Source of the DNA: a virus
IMG/VR virus record: IMGVR_UViG_3300003691_000026
Coordinates: 1-39,034 of that record
Strand: one strand, 5' to 3'
DNA: 39,034 bases
Made by a program: the position numbers and the translations under genes. Below the pieces are notes generated by a model, which was not told the DNA's origin, did no database searches, and saw only the letters and a list, made by a program, of their open reading frames with translations. Positions within the stretch are counted from its first letter, which is position 1, and the number at the start of each line of letters is the position of its first letter. Below, piece by piece: positions 8,052 through 17,710 of the stretch.

Positions 8052-11000
8052 TCACGCACTTGGAGACGGTGTTACCGTTGGAGTAACTGTTGCCGTTGGC
8101 GTTACTGTCGGAGTAACAGACGGTGTAACAGACGGTGTAACAGACGGTGTAACAGACGGTGTTGGTGTAGGGGTAACTACAGGCATCGCTGTTGCCGTTG
8201 GTGTAGGTTCTGGAACACCACACTTAACTGATTCTTCCAATTGTAATACTTCGAAATCTGCATTTATTTTAGGCGTAACGTTCTGACTAATTTCAACACC
8301 AATCCATGATGTTTTTAAAAAATCAGTTACTTCACCCTTTACATTGAATACGTCATGCAATATTTGGAAGAAAATATAGTTAACGTCCGTTATAGAAAAA
8401 TTATCATATATGTAATTCATTGTCACTATAGTGTCATTAACTGTATTAAAATTATAGTTTTGTAAAAACTCATCAATTACAACAGGACTAAAATTACGTG
8501 ATGTTTGGTTTAATATACCTGTAACTGTATCCAAAGTAATATCACTTGGAAGTAATATTTGTTCTGGTCCAGTCCCGTATTTGGTGTCTGTACCATATAT
8601 ATTATCGTATAATACACGTGTAAATGTAGGTAATATGACACTTTCATCAAGTGTACTGTTTTCATACTTGAAACCAACCAATGATTCTATTATTCTATCC
8701 CACAACATACGATTAATTTTATATAGTTGTCTTTCTCGAATTAATTCCCACTGCCAGTGTAAATTCTTTAATGATAAATCACTTTGGAAAACATCGTTAT
8801 TTGGCATTCTATCGCGCAGGGTGAAGTCACGTGTAAAACGTAAACTATATCTGTCATCATCCTTAACTGTACCTTCTAAATTCTTCACAACCATTTGCGT
8901 GTATCTATATGGTAAATCATATTCATTTCCATCGAATACATTACCATATATTAAACCATAACCATAAAATGGTGTTTTGATTCCTTGTAATATCATATAA
9001 GGATGCGGCATGTTATTTAATTCACGTTCTGCCGTGTATATTGTTATATTCGCAGAATGTTCTTTTAATTTGTGAACAGTTTTTTTGTTTCTAACCCAGA
9101 AGTAGTATAATGATGCATCCGCTTCTGCTTTAGCATTATATCTAGCAACTTCTGAATATGGTGTTTCTAATTTATAAACATTATTATCTAATTCATCCTG
9201 TGTAGGTATAGGTGTTCTCTTAACCAAATGTATATACGTACCAGATGGGTAGCCATTCGCCAACACTATGAATTTTTCAGGGGTAGTGTTAAATAAACTA
9301 CTATATACACCATTCACATATAATTCAATATCAGTTGTTAAGCTTGTTGTATTTGTTAAATCAACTAATGATGCGATATATTCTTCATGAATATTTTCAA
9401 CCAATATCCACAATGGGGCATCAACACTAATATCCAATGCTTTATTTTCATATAATTCAACTTTTGGTTGTCCAGTTATTCTATTTTCATCTAATACGGA
9501 CAAATCACCATCTTCTAATATTGATTGCTCTAAGTATTCAGTTGGTGTTACATCACTCTCAACCCACTCATATAGTGTTATATCTGACCATTCAGATACT
9601 TTACCCCAATTAAATATTCTATCATTTATATCAGGAAATACTGTCTTATCATAATATGGAAGATATCCTTCATTGCGAGAATCAAACCACACCTCACCAA
9701 CGTGAGATTTAGACCAAATGCTTAACCCATTTGAAGCCAAGTTACTGGTTGTGGTATATCTTGCAGGGTCAGTATCTGCACGGTATCTAACTAAAGAATA
9801 TGCATTATGGTAATACTGTCCAAGTACTGGATTCCATATAGGAATATTACTAACAACTGGTCCACTTTTCTTATCGATTAGTTTTGCAGGACTCTGTGCA
9901 TCAAAATTATAACTTAATAAGCTAACAGTTAAATTTAATAGAGTTCTTGGGTCTATTTGTATTATATTATTTGATGTTTCTTCTGTTACCGTAAATTTAA
10001 TATATCTCGTTGAAATATACTCATAATCAGTACCTTCAACCAAGTATATAGTTTCACCAGTTACATCATCTTCATGTGTTATAATGGCATGGTCACTGAT
10101 GAAATCAACCTCTACCATGTCTAACCCACTGATTTCAATGATTTTATTTTCTACATTGTTGATAATATCTAATACAGTTGTATCAAAATAGAATGCCTTA
10201 CGTGGACTCATCTTTTCCAATTGGTCTGGTTGATTCCACCATCTTGTATTATCGGTTAATCTTACTGCTTCAAATGTTTGATCTAATGTTCCACCTTCTG
10301 GCTCAATAAATTCTATTCTCATTTCGGTACGCACGACATCACGTGTGAATAACTTTAATTCTGGGTATATCTTTTCTTTTGCATCTCCAAAACATGCAAC
10401 TTTATATGCCCAAAATTCATCGACATATGCCGTATCATATAATGGTTGGTTAGTGAATGCATTAATTGCGAAGTTAGTTCCTTTATTTTGTATCATTCCT
10501 CTCCAAAATATAAACTGTGTTTTCGGATTAACATTAATGTTGTTCATAAAATCAGAATTATTTTGGTAACCAAGTGATGAGCGTACTAATTTAGTTGCAT
10601 CATTTCCTTCTAATGAAGTATATGCACTGTAATAGTTACGCATTTCAGATACCGAACCTTCAATGTTTTGAATTTGGTCAGAACCCAATAACATAGAACC
10701 ACCAACATTTGGTCGTAAAGTAAATTCATCCTGTCTATTGAACTCTAATGCGAATTTAGGAGTATTTAATCCCAAGAATCCATTATATATCAGAGTGTCG
10801 TTTGAAGAATAGTCATTAAATTGAATAATATGCTCATAGCCATCAAAATACAAGTCCATTCCTCGCATATATAACTGGTCATCTTTTTCAATTATGTATT
10901 CCTTTTCATTTTTGCTTTGTTCAGATAGTAATAGTGAAATTTGTGTCTGTTTATCCTTTCTATCAACGAATAAACTATCACTAGTCATTATATTGCCATC

Positions 11001-14000
11001 ATTGTCATATACTAGTTGATTATTGATGGTATCCATCTTGTCACCAGTAAATATGTTGGCTAAAACACCAGTATCATGTGAAATCCATATGTTACTCTTA
11101 AATGGGTTTATTTCTCTGACAGGTAATTTACCAAGGTCGTTATATACAACAACACTGAATATTCCTGTTCCATCATCACTGATATCAATAACATTACCCT
11201 TACGAGCATCTAAGCTAGATAGTGCTAGTTGGAATGTTTTATTATTTGTTCCTCGTACTATGAAATATGGTATTGATGCCCGTACAGGGTTAGATAGAGA
11301 CGCAGGTAAGCTAGACCCATCATCTTCTAATAATAGTACTCTTGTACCATTCAACCATGTAACACTTGATGCATTAATATCAAATGAGTTGTTTTGGCTA
11401 TCAAATGTTATTCCGTATTCTAATTGTGTTTCTTGACGAATACTTCTAAGTAAATATAAATCACTTACAAATTTTTCTGTTTCAAACTGCCAATCGTTTT
11501 TTCTACCTGTTTCAGTATCAACATTACCACTATCTGGATTCATAGATGAAAATCCTAACATATCATGGTAATTTTCATAACCAACAATAAAATCGATTAT
11601 ATTTTGAACACCAGATAAAACAATAGGTGTATTATCAGTAATAATCTCACGAGTGTCTGAGAAATAACGTCCCCACACTATATCTGTTTGTTTTTGGTCA
11701 AGTATATTAAATGTATATTCTAGTCTACCAACGTATTGGTAACCCGCACCTAATACTCCAACCAAATTGATTTGTGTATCGTCTCTAGCTCCCGTAGGAG
11801 TTTCTGCCAATTTAAACTCTCTATCACTTACCTTAATTACGTAATATGGCAAGTCAACATCTAATCCATCATTCATTGTGATGGTAGTATTTAAATATAC
11901 TTCCGTACCTGTTTCCCATGTATCTGGTAGTGTTATTGCATTACTTGACTCTACATCACCATCAATAACATTTGAAATCATTACAACAGTATCTACTACT
12001 TCAATAATTGTCTGCATTAAATCAATATTATAATTTACTGATTTAATTGTATGTGAACCATCAAAGTTTGCAGAATTGGTGATAATTAAATCATCATTCT
12101 TTTTAAATGCACTTGTTACATTGCCATTGATGTTGAATACCTTACCGAACTCAATACTTGAAGTTTGTGGTGAATTCACAACAATAAACGACCCTGATAC
12201 TGTTGAAAATAAATCAATATCTGTAATCAATATAGCAGATGATATTCCTGTACTAGTACTTCTAATACTTAAATTACCCTGATTAACCGACACTTGCGCA
12301 TTACTACCCAATTGTGTATTGATTACATCAAGTAATTCTGTAATTGTTTGTGCTTCCGAACCTGTTACAGTTAAGTTTACTACTGTTGCTCCGTCAACTA
12401 ATACTGTTGCAGTATATACAAATGCAGTATTTAATAATGAAGTAGCGGTTGGCAAAGTTAAACTTTGACCATAGTTTATAACCTGATATCCATTTTCATC
12501 AATAAATGATGCACCCGCAATATCATATGAAGATACTAAGAATGTATCAGTGCTTCCATCCTTAAGTATAAACTGGTAGTTTTCTGGTCTGTAATAACTT
12601 AATGGTGTACACTTATCCTTCGCTGTATCCATTGAAACTGTCCAACCTATACCATTATCACGCAATGGTGAATATTTGGTAGGCACAGACATTACTGTAC
12701 TTATTAAAGCATCTATTGATATATCTCGTATACCGTTTGTCTTTTTAAATATTGTATCGTAATCCTGATTAACAACATCAAAACTGTTATTGTTGATTAG
12801 GAAATTATTGGTATCAATAAATGCACCAAACAAGTAGCTTAATGGAGATGTCCATTCTTTCCACATTGTTCTAAATTCTGACGAAATTGCATCAAATCCA
12901 TTATATCTGTTGAAATGTACGTACCATTGATTTAATCCATGAATTAAATACATTACATCATTTTCCATATCACCATGGAATTTTATATTGGTATGTGATG
13001 GTACAGTCTTAGTTGTACGGTCGATATTTAAACACGATACTTGTGTTAAATCATAACCCATTAATGCATGTAAAAACTTCAATGGTTGCAATTTAAATGC
13101 TATTACCAATTTATCATAATTTTTACATCCGGAATTAGCCCATTCCCACTCACTGTATCCTACATCACCGAAAGAGAAATTAGCATTAGGTGTTATGATG
13201 AAATCTTGTACATCTGCATCGAATAACGGTTTAACTTTTATATTTCCACTGTTTGACGCATTCCAGAAAGGAGGAATCAATCCATCAGGTAATATTCCAT
13301 CAGTTGTATTAACTGCATCTATATTAACTGGAATATATGTGAAAATGTCCGAAATCTCTGCACCTGCACCTGTACTTACCGTTTCATCAGGCAATAGTTC
13401 TCCTGCTGGCACAATACCTGCCAAAATATTAGACCACATTAGTGCAATCCACTTACGTACATTTGTTACATCACTGTACGACGTATCCCACCATAATGGT
13501 TTATTATCATAACCTTGTAGTTTCCATGGTTCTCTGTGTGGATATGCTGTGCTGTAAACACTCTCATACAGTCCCTGCCATGAACCGATATCATTTACCG
13601 AGACAAGTCCTGTTAGTGGATGTACTAGTATATCACTGTATGAATAATTCCACGTAAATGGATCATTTGACTTAAATGTATTTTCAGACGCAAGTGGTTG
13701 TAATATATTGTTTTCTTTTGTGTAATTGAAGAATTGTTCTTCTAATAAATCATTGTATGTTGTTTCTGTCTCAATTACACCAAAATCAAATGTTGTTGTT
13801 TTTGCATTGGATATTGCTACATCATATAATGCATTTTCAATAGTTAATAACACATTCGATAATACTGAGTCTAAATCCACATGCTCCCAAACACTTAGTG
13901 TGTTATAACGATATAATGTTCGTGTTTTAGCTGTTGTATTATTTCTAACAACAAAGTCTCCATTTATTGGAATTGTTCCATTTATTGTAGTTGGAAATGC

Positions 14001-17000
14001 ATCACCATCACTAGTTATAGTTTGTTCTTCGATTCTATTCGCTGTCAATAATTGATTTAAAATAACCTCTTTTTCGACTTGTTCAAATCGTATATTTTTA
14101 ATATGCCCATCGTGGTGAATTAATTGATTAATGTTTAATTCCTCATCTACAATTAATGTTGGTGTTACTGGCACAGTGAATCCCAAAATAGCCGTTGATG
14201 CTATCCAGTTTTTGATACCAGTTGTAGTTGGTGCATCATATGATGTTGAATCGCCAAACCATTGATCAAATTTATCATTTAGTTCAAATATATCTTTAGT
14301 ATTATCGGCTAAATTAATTATAAATCCATCAACATTAGTAGATACTGTATCTATGAATAATGTCTCTGGTCTATTTCTGACCAATTCTTTAATTGTTTGT
14401 TGTTGATTTATATATTGTTCATATGCAAAATCAATCAACGATAATGGAGTAACGTTATTTACAAATATTGCAGACAATAAACTATCGAAACTATTATTAT
14501 GTTCCTTAATTGTCCCACCTAAACCATAGTTTACACTATCATCTAAGTAAAATATGTTTGATATATCAGAAAATATCCCAACAGCGGTTTGTTGTTGTAT
14601 TATTGATTGGAAATGTCTAAACATTTCAGTAAGTTTGATTTCTTTTTCATTACCGTGGTCAACATTATAATAAAGTTGGTTAGGTAATTCCCAGAAATCA
14701 TCTTCTACTATTGGTGTATATTTTTCATAATTTAAACCATGCTTCCATATTGTTTGAAATTCATCGTCAACTAAACTATTATCGCGATAAACATATAATT
14801 CTTTAGTATCGTCATCAAATAGTAAATTTTCAAAAGTAAAGTCACGAGTTATTTCATTTGTCACTATTCTTTTCAATATATATACGTTGATATCAGCATC
14901 ACCAGACTCTTGAAATTTGAAAATACTATTTGCAAATGGTTTTGGTGTTGTGTCAATATCAAACAATCTAAAGTATGGGTATTGTTGTTTTTCTGTTTTA
15001 ACTTGTTCAACTATGTGAACATCTGTGAAATTATATACTTCATTTGGTATATTCTTAGTTACTTTGTCAGATGTTTTAAATCCTTTAGTAGCAACTGAGC
15101 GTTTTCCAATTTCATCAATATCATATTCACCCAATTCAATTCTAACAACATCGTCAGCATTGAGGACTACATTAATATCAAACTTGATACTACCAACAAA
15201 TCCATCATTATTGATTGATTCTATTTCACTAAATGTACCATATTGACGAACACCATTGATGTATACTCTAATTTCACCTTCTTGGTAATCTTCATACAAA
15301 CACACATCATGTAATGTACTATCTAAAATTAGTGTTGAACCAACATTACTATCACTCGTGTATGAGTATTCCTGCCACATTAATCCTATTTTATATTCTA
15401 AATCTGTTAATGCAACTGTGTTAATTTCTTCAATCATCATCGGATTAGGGGTTGGTAAAATACTAGACGGAATTACTTCCTTAACACCTGCAAAGCACCA
15501 GTGTCCTGCGTCTGTACCAATAAATGCATCACCAAATGATGTCAATACTGGCTGGATTGTGGCTTCTAATGGTATATCTAATATACTTGCCAATGGCTCA
15601 ACTATTACTATTGTAGTTTGGTGTCGAGCTTGTGAAGAACGTTGGAAAAATGTGGTGCTTGCTACAGTATATTGACCATCATTAAGTGAAAAACCACTCA
15701 ATGCTATTTTATCGCCAACATTTAAGTCATTCGTCAAGTTGCCAAATTTTTCATCCAATACTATTGTGTTTACATCGGGAAACTGTATATCATTGGTTAA
15801 ATTTTCAATCTTAACAATTTCAGTCAATCTGGGATATTCATCAACTGAAAAATAATCATTGTTATCATCAACGCGATACTCCCATTCTTTTACACTTACT
15901 GATGTTGAAGATAATTCAATAGAATCAATATATTCAATTATAGGTAGTTGTGCCTGTACTTTACCCGTAAATGTAATTAACTGGTTACGGTGAATCCACT
16001 TATTTTGGTCTATCCAAAAATTAGATTCATTAGATATAGGTAACGTGTGTCTTTGGTTCGTAATAGCTAATATTATGCTAACATTAATTATTAATACATC
16101 ATAAGTTGCACCATTCCACCGCAGTAAACTATCACTCACTGAATCCCAATAAATATCATTAACGGATGGTGATAATGGTGGAGTATCTAATTTAATATCA
16201 TCAATACTAATATCCTTATATAAAACATATTCCACATTTGCATCCGAAAAGAATGAGTTTTCCATATCCAATGTTAATGCATTTGCACCTATAATAGAAA
16301 TTGGATAACTTCCGACATTTGGACCACTCAATACATCAATATAATCACCAACTATTAAATCTAATGTTGTAAAATCAATTGTATTATCAGTAAATACCTT
16401 AGAACCTAATGACGTTATACCATCATCGGCTATTGGATTGTATACTGATAACTTATCATACCAAACCATATCACCAAGAAATGAATCATTCCATACTGTT
16501 ATCGGTTCTTTGTAGCTTGATATTTTGCATATTTTATCATTTTCAGATTGTACACTTGAAATACTATTCAATGTTGATAATCTATTCCATGTAATTGAAA
16601 CTGGCATTGTTGTTGCAAATACAATTGTGGTTTTATCTGTGTCCACACTATAAGTAGAGCTTTCTACTTCTAATATAATAGATGGATTTGCCCCAATTGC
16701 ATCGGTTAATGAACAAACATATGAATTAAAAAAAATATTCGTAACATCGCCTGAAACTTCTAATGAATTATTTGGTAATTCATTAGAAGTTATGACTATT
16801 GACGTATTGACAAATGATGTGTACTTTTTTGTTGTAGAAAATGCATCAACCGTTATTATATCAGTATTTAATGTAGAACCGTTAAATGTGATAGAATCAA
16901 TTACAACTAAGTCAGTTTCTCTATCTGAATTTAGTAAAACTAAACTATCACCAACATTATAATTACTTACAACATTACCCGCAACTGATATTTTATCAGT

Positions 17001-17609
17001 TGTTAATCCTATAAATCCAGATGCTGATTCAATTGCTATATTAGGTAAAAAGTTTGTTAATGTTCGTTTACTTTCGGAAAATCGAGCATTTACCCAATTA
17101 CATTGATTTTTTATTGTAATATATTGTGGCACGTCTGCAAAGTCAGATGTATCCCAATAGTAATCCTTAAAGTTTATCAATTTATCTATATCGATCGGTG
17201 GAACCCAGTTGAATTGCATAGAGTCACCCCATTCATTGAATTTATCAACATCTACACCTAATCGTTCTATGCGTTGCATGAAATCTTCAAACGACATGAA
17301 CCAATCAACATTGCCCACTCTAGACGTTACAACTGGCTGTAGTTGGTTATTTTGTCTATGTGTATTTGGTTCTTGTATTTGAAATTCTTGCTGTTCTTGG
17401 TCTTCCTGTCCAATCACCCCAACAATTCTATCAAATTCGGATTTACTGAAAGAACGATTAAATATATTGTGATTTAATGCTTCCGTTAATTTTGTTCTAT
17501 TAACATCAGGCAATAATTCATTTAAGTCCGTTCTAGGTTTAACGTAATCGGATAAGTTTCTTGTTGTTTTAATATTTTTCACTGTTTCCCTCGTATAGAG
17601 ATTTGTCAT
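8052..17609 (-). CDS. giant virion structural protein (3,185 aa), probably baseplate/tail-fibre network
   Basis: A single uninterrupted frame. It sits where T4 has gp7 onward, directly after gp6, with its own late promoter, so a baseplate or peripheral tail role is the best inference. The N-terminus (FEDFMQRIERLGVDVDKFNEW, then FNWVPPIDIDKL, about 105-150) and the region near 2635-2690 (GEVWFDSRNEGYLPYYD, then DITLYEWVESDVTPTEYLE) resemble segments of very long proteins in marine myoviruses. Residues about 1715-1805 form a flagellin-IN-like module. Much of the rest looks like beta-rich repeats. The last 50 residues are Pro/Thr/Ser/Val repeats (SVTP units) after a natural domain end near 3130. 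The ATG at 17609 has no Shine-Dalgarno; a GTG at 17582 behind GAGG is an alternative start that removes nine residues. Enzyme activity is not apparent. Confidence 0.85.
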   Translation of the reverse strand: MTNLYTRETVKNIKTTRNLSDYVKPRTDLNELLPDVNRTKLTEALNHNIFNRSFSKSEFDRIVGVIGQEDQEQQEFQIQEPNTHRQNNQLQPVVTSRVGNVDWFMSFEDFMQRIERLGVDVDKFNEWGDSMQFNWVPPIDIDKLINFKDYYWDTSDFADVPQYITIKNQCNWVNARFSESKRTLTNFLPNIAIESASGFIGLTTDKISVAGNVVSNYNVGDSLVLLNSDRETDLVVIDSITFNGSTLNTDIITVDAFSTTKKYTSFVNTSIVITSNELPNNSLEVSGDVTNIFFNSYVCSLTDAIGANPSIILEVESSTYSVDTDKTTIVFATTMPVSITWNRLSTLNSISSVQSENDKICKISSYKEPITVWNDSFLGDMVWYDKLSVYNPIADDGITSLGSKVFTDNTIDFTTLDLIVGDYIDVLSGPNVGSYPISIIGANALTLDMENSFFSDANVEYVLYKDISIDDIKLDTPPLSPSVNDIYWDSVSDSLLRWNGATYDVLIINVSIILAITNQRHTLPISNESNFWIDQNKWIHRNQLITFTGKVQAQLPIIEYIDSIELSSTSVSVKEWEYRVDDNNDYFSVDEYPRLTEIVKIENLTNDIQFPDVNTIVLDEKFGNLTNDLNVGDKIALSGFSLNDGQYTVASTTFFQRSSQARHQTTIVIVEPLASILDIPLEATIQPVLTSFGDAFIGTDAGHWCFAGVKEVIPSSILPTPNPMMIEEINTVALTDLEYKIGLMWQEYSYTSDSNVGSTLILDSTLHDVCLYEDYQEGEIRVYINGVRQYGTFSEIESINNDGFVGSIKFDINVVLNADDVVRIELGEYDIDEIGKRSVATKGFKTSDKVTKNIPNEVYNFTDVHIVEQVKTEKQQYPYFRLFDIDTTPKPFANSIFKFQESGDADINVYILKRIVTNEITRDFTFENLLFDDDTKELYVYRDNSLVDDEFQTIWKHGLNYEKYTPIVEDDFWELPNQLYYNVDHGNEKEIKLTEMFRHFQSIIQQQTAVGIFSDISNIFYLDDSVNYGLGGTIKEHNNSFDSLLSAIFVNNVTPLSLIDFAYEQYINQQQTIKELVRNRPETLFIDTVSTNVDGFIINLADNTKDIFELNDKFDQWFGDSTSYDAPTTTGIKNWIASTAILGFTVPVTPTLIVDEELNINQLIHHDGHIKNIRFEQVEKEVILNQLLTANRIEEQTITSDGDAFPTTINGTIPINGDFVVRNNTTAKTRTLYRYNTLSVWEHVDLDSVLSNVLLTIENALYDVAISNAKTTTFDFGVIETETTYNDLLEEQFFNYTKENNILQPLASENTFKSNDPFTWNYSYSDILVHPLTGLVSVNDIGSWQGLYESVYSTAYPHREPWKLQGYDNKPLWWDTSYSDVTNVRKWIALMWSNILAGIVPAGELLPDETVSTGAGAEISDIFTYIPVNIDAVNTTDGILPDGLIPPFWNASNSGNIKVKPLFDADVQDFIITPNANFSFGDVGYSEWEWANSGCKNYDKLVIAFKLQPLKFLHALMGYDLTQVSCLNIDRTTKTVPSHTNIKFHGDMENDVMYLIHGLNQWYVHFNRYNGFDAISSEFRTMWKEWTSPLSYLFGAFIDTNNFLINNNSFDVVNQDYDTIFKKTNGIRDISIDALISTVMSVPTKYSPLRDNGIGWTVSMDTAKDKCTPLSYYRPENYQFILKDGSTDTFLVSSYDIAGASFIDENGYQVINYGQSLTLPTATSLLNTAFVYTATVLVDGATVVNLTVTGSEAQTITELLDVINTQLGSNAQVSVNQGNLSIRSTSTGISSAILITDIDLFSTVSGSFIVVNSPQTSSIEFGKVFNINGNVTSAFKKNDDLIITNSANFDGSHTIKSVNYNIDLMQTIIEVVDTVVMISNVIDGDVESSNAITLPDTWETGTEVYLNTTITMNDGLDVDLPYYVIKVSDREFKLAETPTGARDDTQINLVGVLGAGYQYVGRLEYTFNILDQKQTDIVWGRYFSDTREIITDNTPIVLSGVQNIIDFIVGYENYHDMLGFSSMNPDSGNVDTETGRKNDWQFETEKFVSDLYLLRSIRQETQLEYGITFDSQNNSFDINASSVTWLNGTRVLLLEDDGSSLPASLSNPVRASIPYFIVRGTNNKTFQLALSSLDARKGNVIDISDDGTGIFSVVVYNDLGKLPVREINPFKSNIWISHDTGVLANIFTGDKMDTINNQLVYDNDGNIMTSDSLFVDRKDKQTQISLLLSEQSKNEKEYIIEKDDQLYMRGMDLYFDGYEHIIQFNDYSSNDTLIYNGFLGLNTPKFALEFNRQDEFTLRPNVGGSMLLGSDQIQNIEGSVSEMRNYYSAYTSLEGNDATKLVRSSLGYQNNSDFMNNINVNPKTQFIFWRGMIQNKGTNFAINAFTNQPLYDTAYVDEFWAYKVACFGDAKEKIYPELKLFTRDVVRTEMRIEFIEPEGGTLDQTFEAVRLTDNTRWWNQPDQLEKMSPRKAFYFDTTVLDIINNVENKIIEISGLDMVEVDFISDHAIITHEDDVTGETIYLVEGTDYEYISTRYIKFTVTEETSNNIIQIDPRTLLNLTVSLLSYNFDAQSPAKLIDKKSGPVVSNIPIWNPVLGQYYHNAYSLVRYRADTDPARYTTTSNLASNGLSIWSKSHVGEVWFDSRNEGYLPYYDKTVFPDINDRIFNWGKVSEWSDITLYEWVESDVTPTEYLEQSILEDGDLSVLDENRITGQPKVELYENKALDISVDAPLWILVENIHEEYIASLVDLTNTTSLTTDIELYVNGVYSSLFNTTPEKFIVLANGYPSGTYIHLVKRTPIPTQDELDNNVYKLETPYSEVARYNAKAEADASLYYFWVRNKKTVHKLKEHSANITIYTAERELNNMPHPYMILQGIKTPFYGYGLIYGNVFDGNEYDLPYRYTQMVVKNLEGTVKDDDRYSLRFTRDFTLRDRMPNNDVFQSDLSLKNLHWQWELIRERQLYKINRMLWDRIIESLVGFKYENSTLDESVILPTFTRVLYDNIYGTDTKYGTGPEQILLPSDITLDTVTGILNQTSRNFSPVVIDEFLQNYNFNTVNDTIVTMNYIYDNFSITDVNYIFFQILHDVFNVKGEVTDFLKTSWIGVEISQNVTPKINADFEVLQLEESVKCGVPEPTPTATAMPVVTPTPTPSVTPSVTPSVTPSVTPTVTPTATVTPTVTPSPSA
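8110..8157. repeat. four 12-bp tandem repeats coding SVTP units
   Basis: Units at 8110-8121 (one mismatch), 8122-8133, 8134-8145 and 8146-8157, each read in frame on the minus strand as one SVTP step of the giant protein's C-terminal tail. Unit length is a multiple of three, so gain or loss of copies keeps the frame. Confidence 0.92.
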
Positions 17610-17617
17610 TTAATACT

Positions 17618-17650
17618 ATTTAGGATAATAAATATCATGGTATCCTAAAT
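17618..17650 (-). promoter_or_regulatory. 10-bp inverted repeat in the leader of the giant gene
   Basis: Perfect arms 17618-17627 and 17641-17650 with a 13-base loop, between the late promoter and the ATG at 17609, ending 8 bases before the start codon. It has no T run, so it is not a standard terminator. It may control translation or protect the 5' end of the message, or it may end gp6 transcripts poorly. Confidence 0.5.
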
Positions 17651-17668
17651 AACTGCATCCATGTATAA

Positions 17669-17676
17669 TATTTATA
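17669..17676 (-). promoter_or_regulatory. late promoter TATAAATA (giant gene)
   Basis: Exact T4 late consensus on the minus strand, 59 bases before the ATG, within the 101-base gap after gp6. It shares the 15-base string CATCCGTTATAAATA with the distal sheath promoter. Confidence 0.78.
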
Positions 17677-17710
17677 ACGGATGCAGATGGGAAAAAACGT
17701 GATTTTTATG

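Noticed and set aside
8110-8157. Regular 12-bp repeats as a CRISPR array
   Set aside because: The units are contiguous with no spacers and code for SVTP steps in frame.
8581-16594. Many plus-strand open frames of 60-140 codons across the giant gene and the other minus-strand genes
   Set aside because: They lie opposite a long, coherent coding frame, lack ribosome sites, and translate to Ser/Leu/Ile-rich nonsense typical of antisense shadows in AT-rich DNA.
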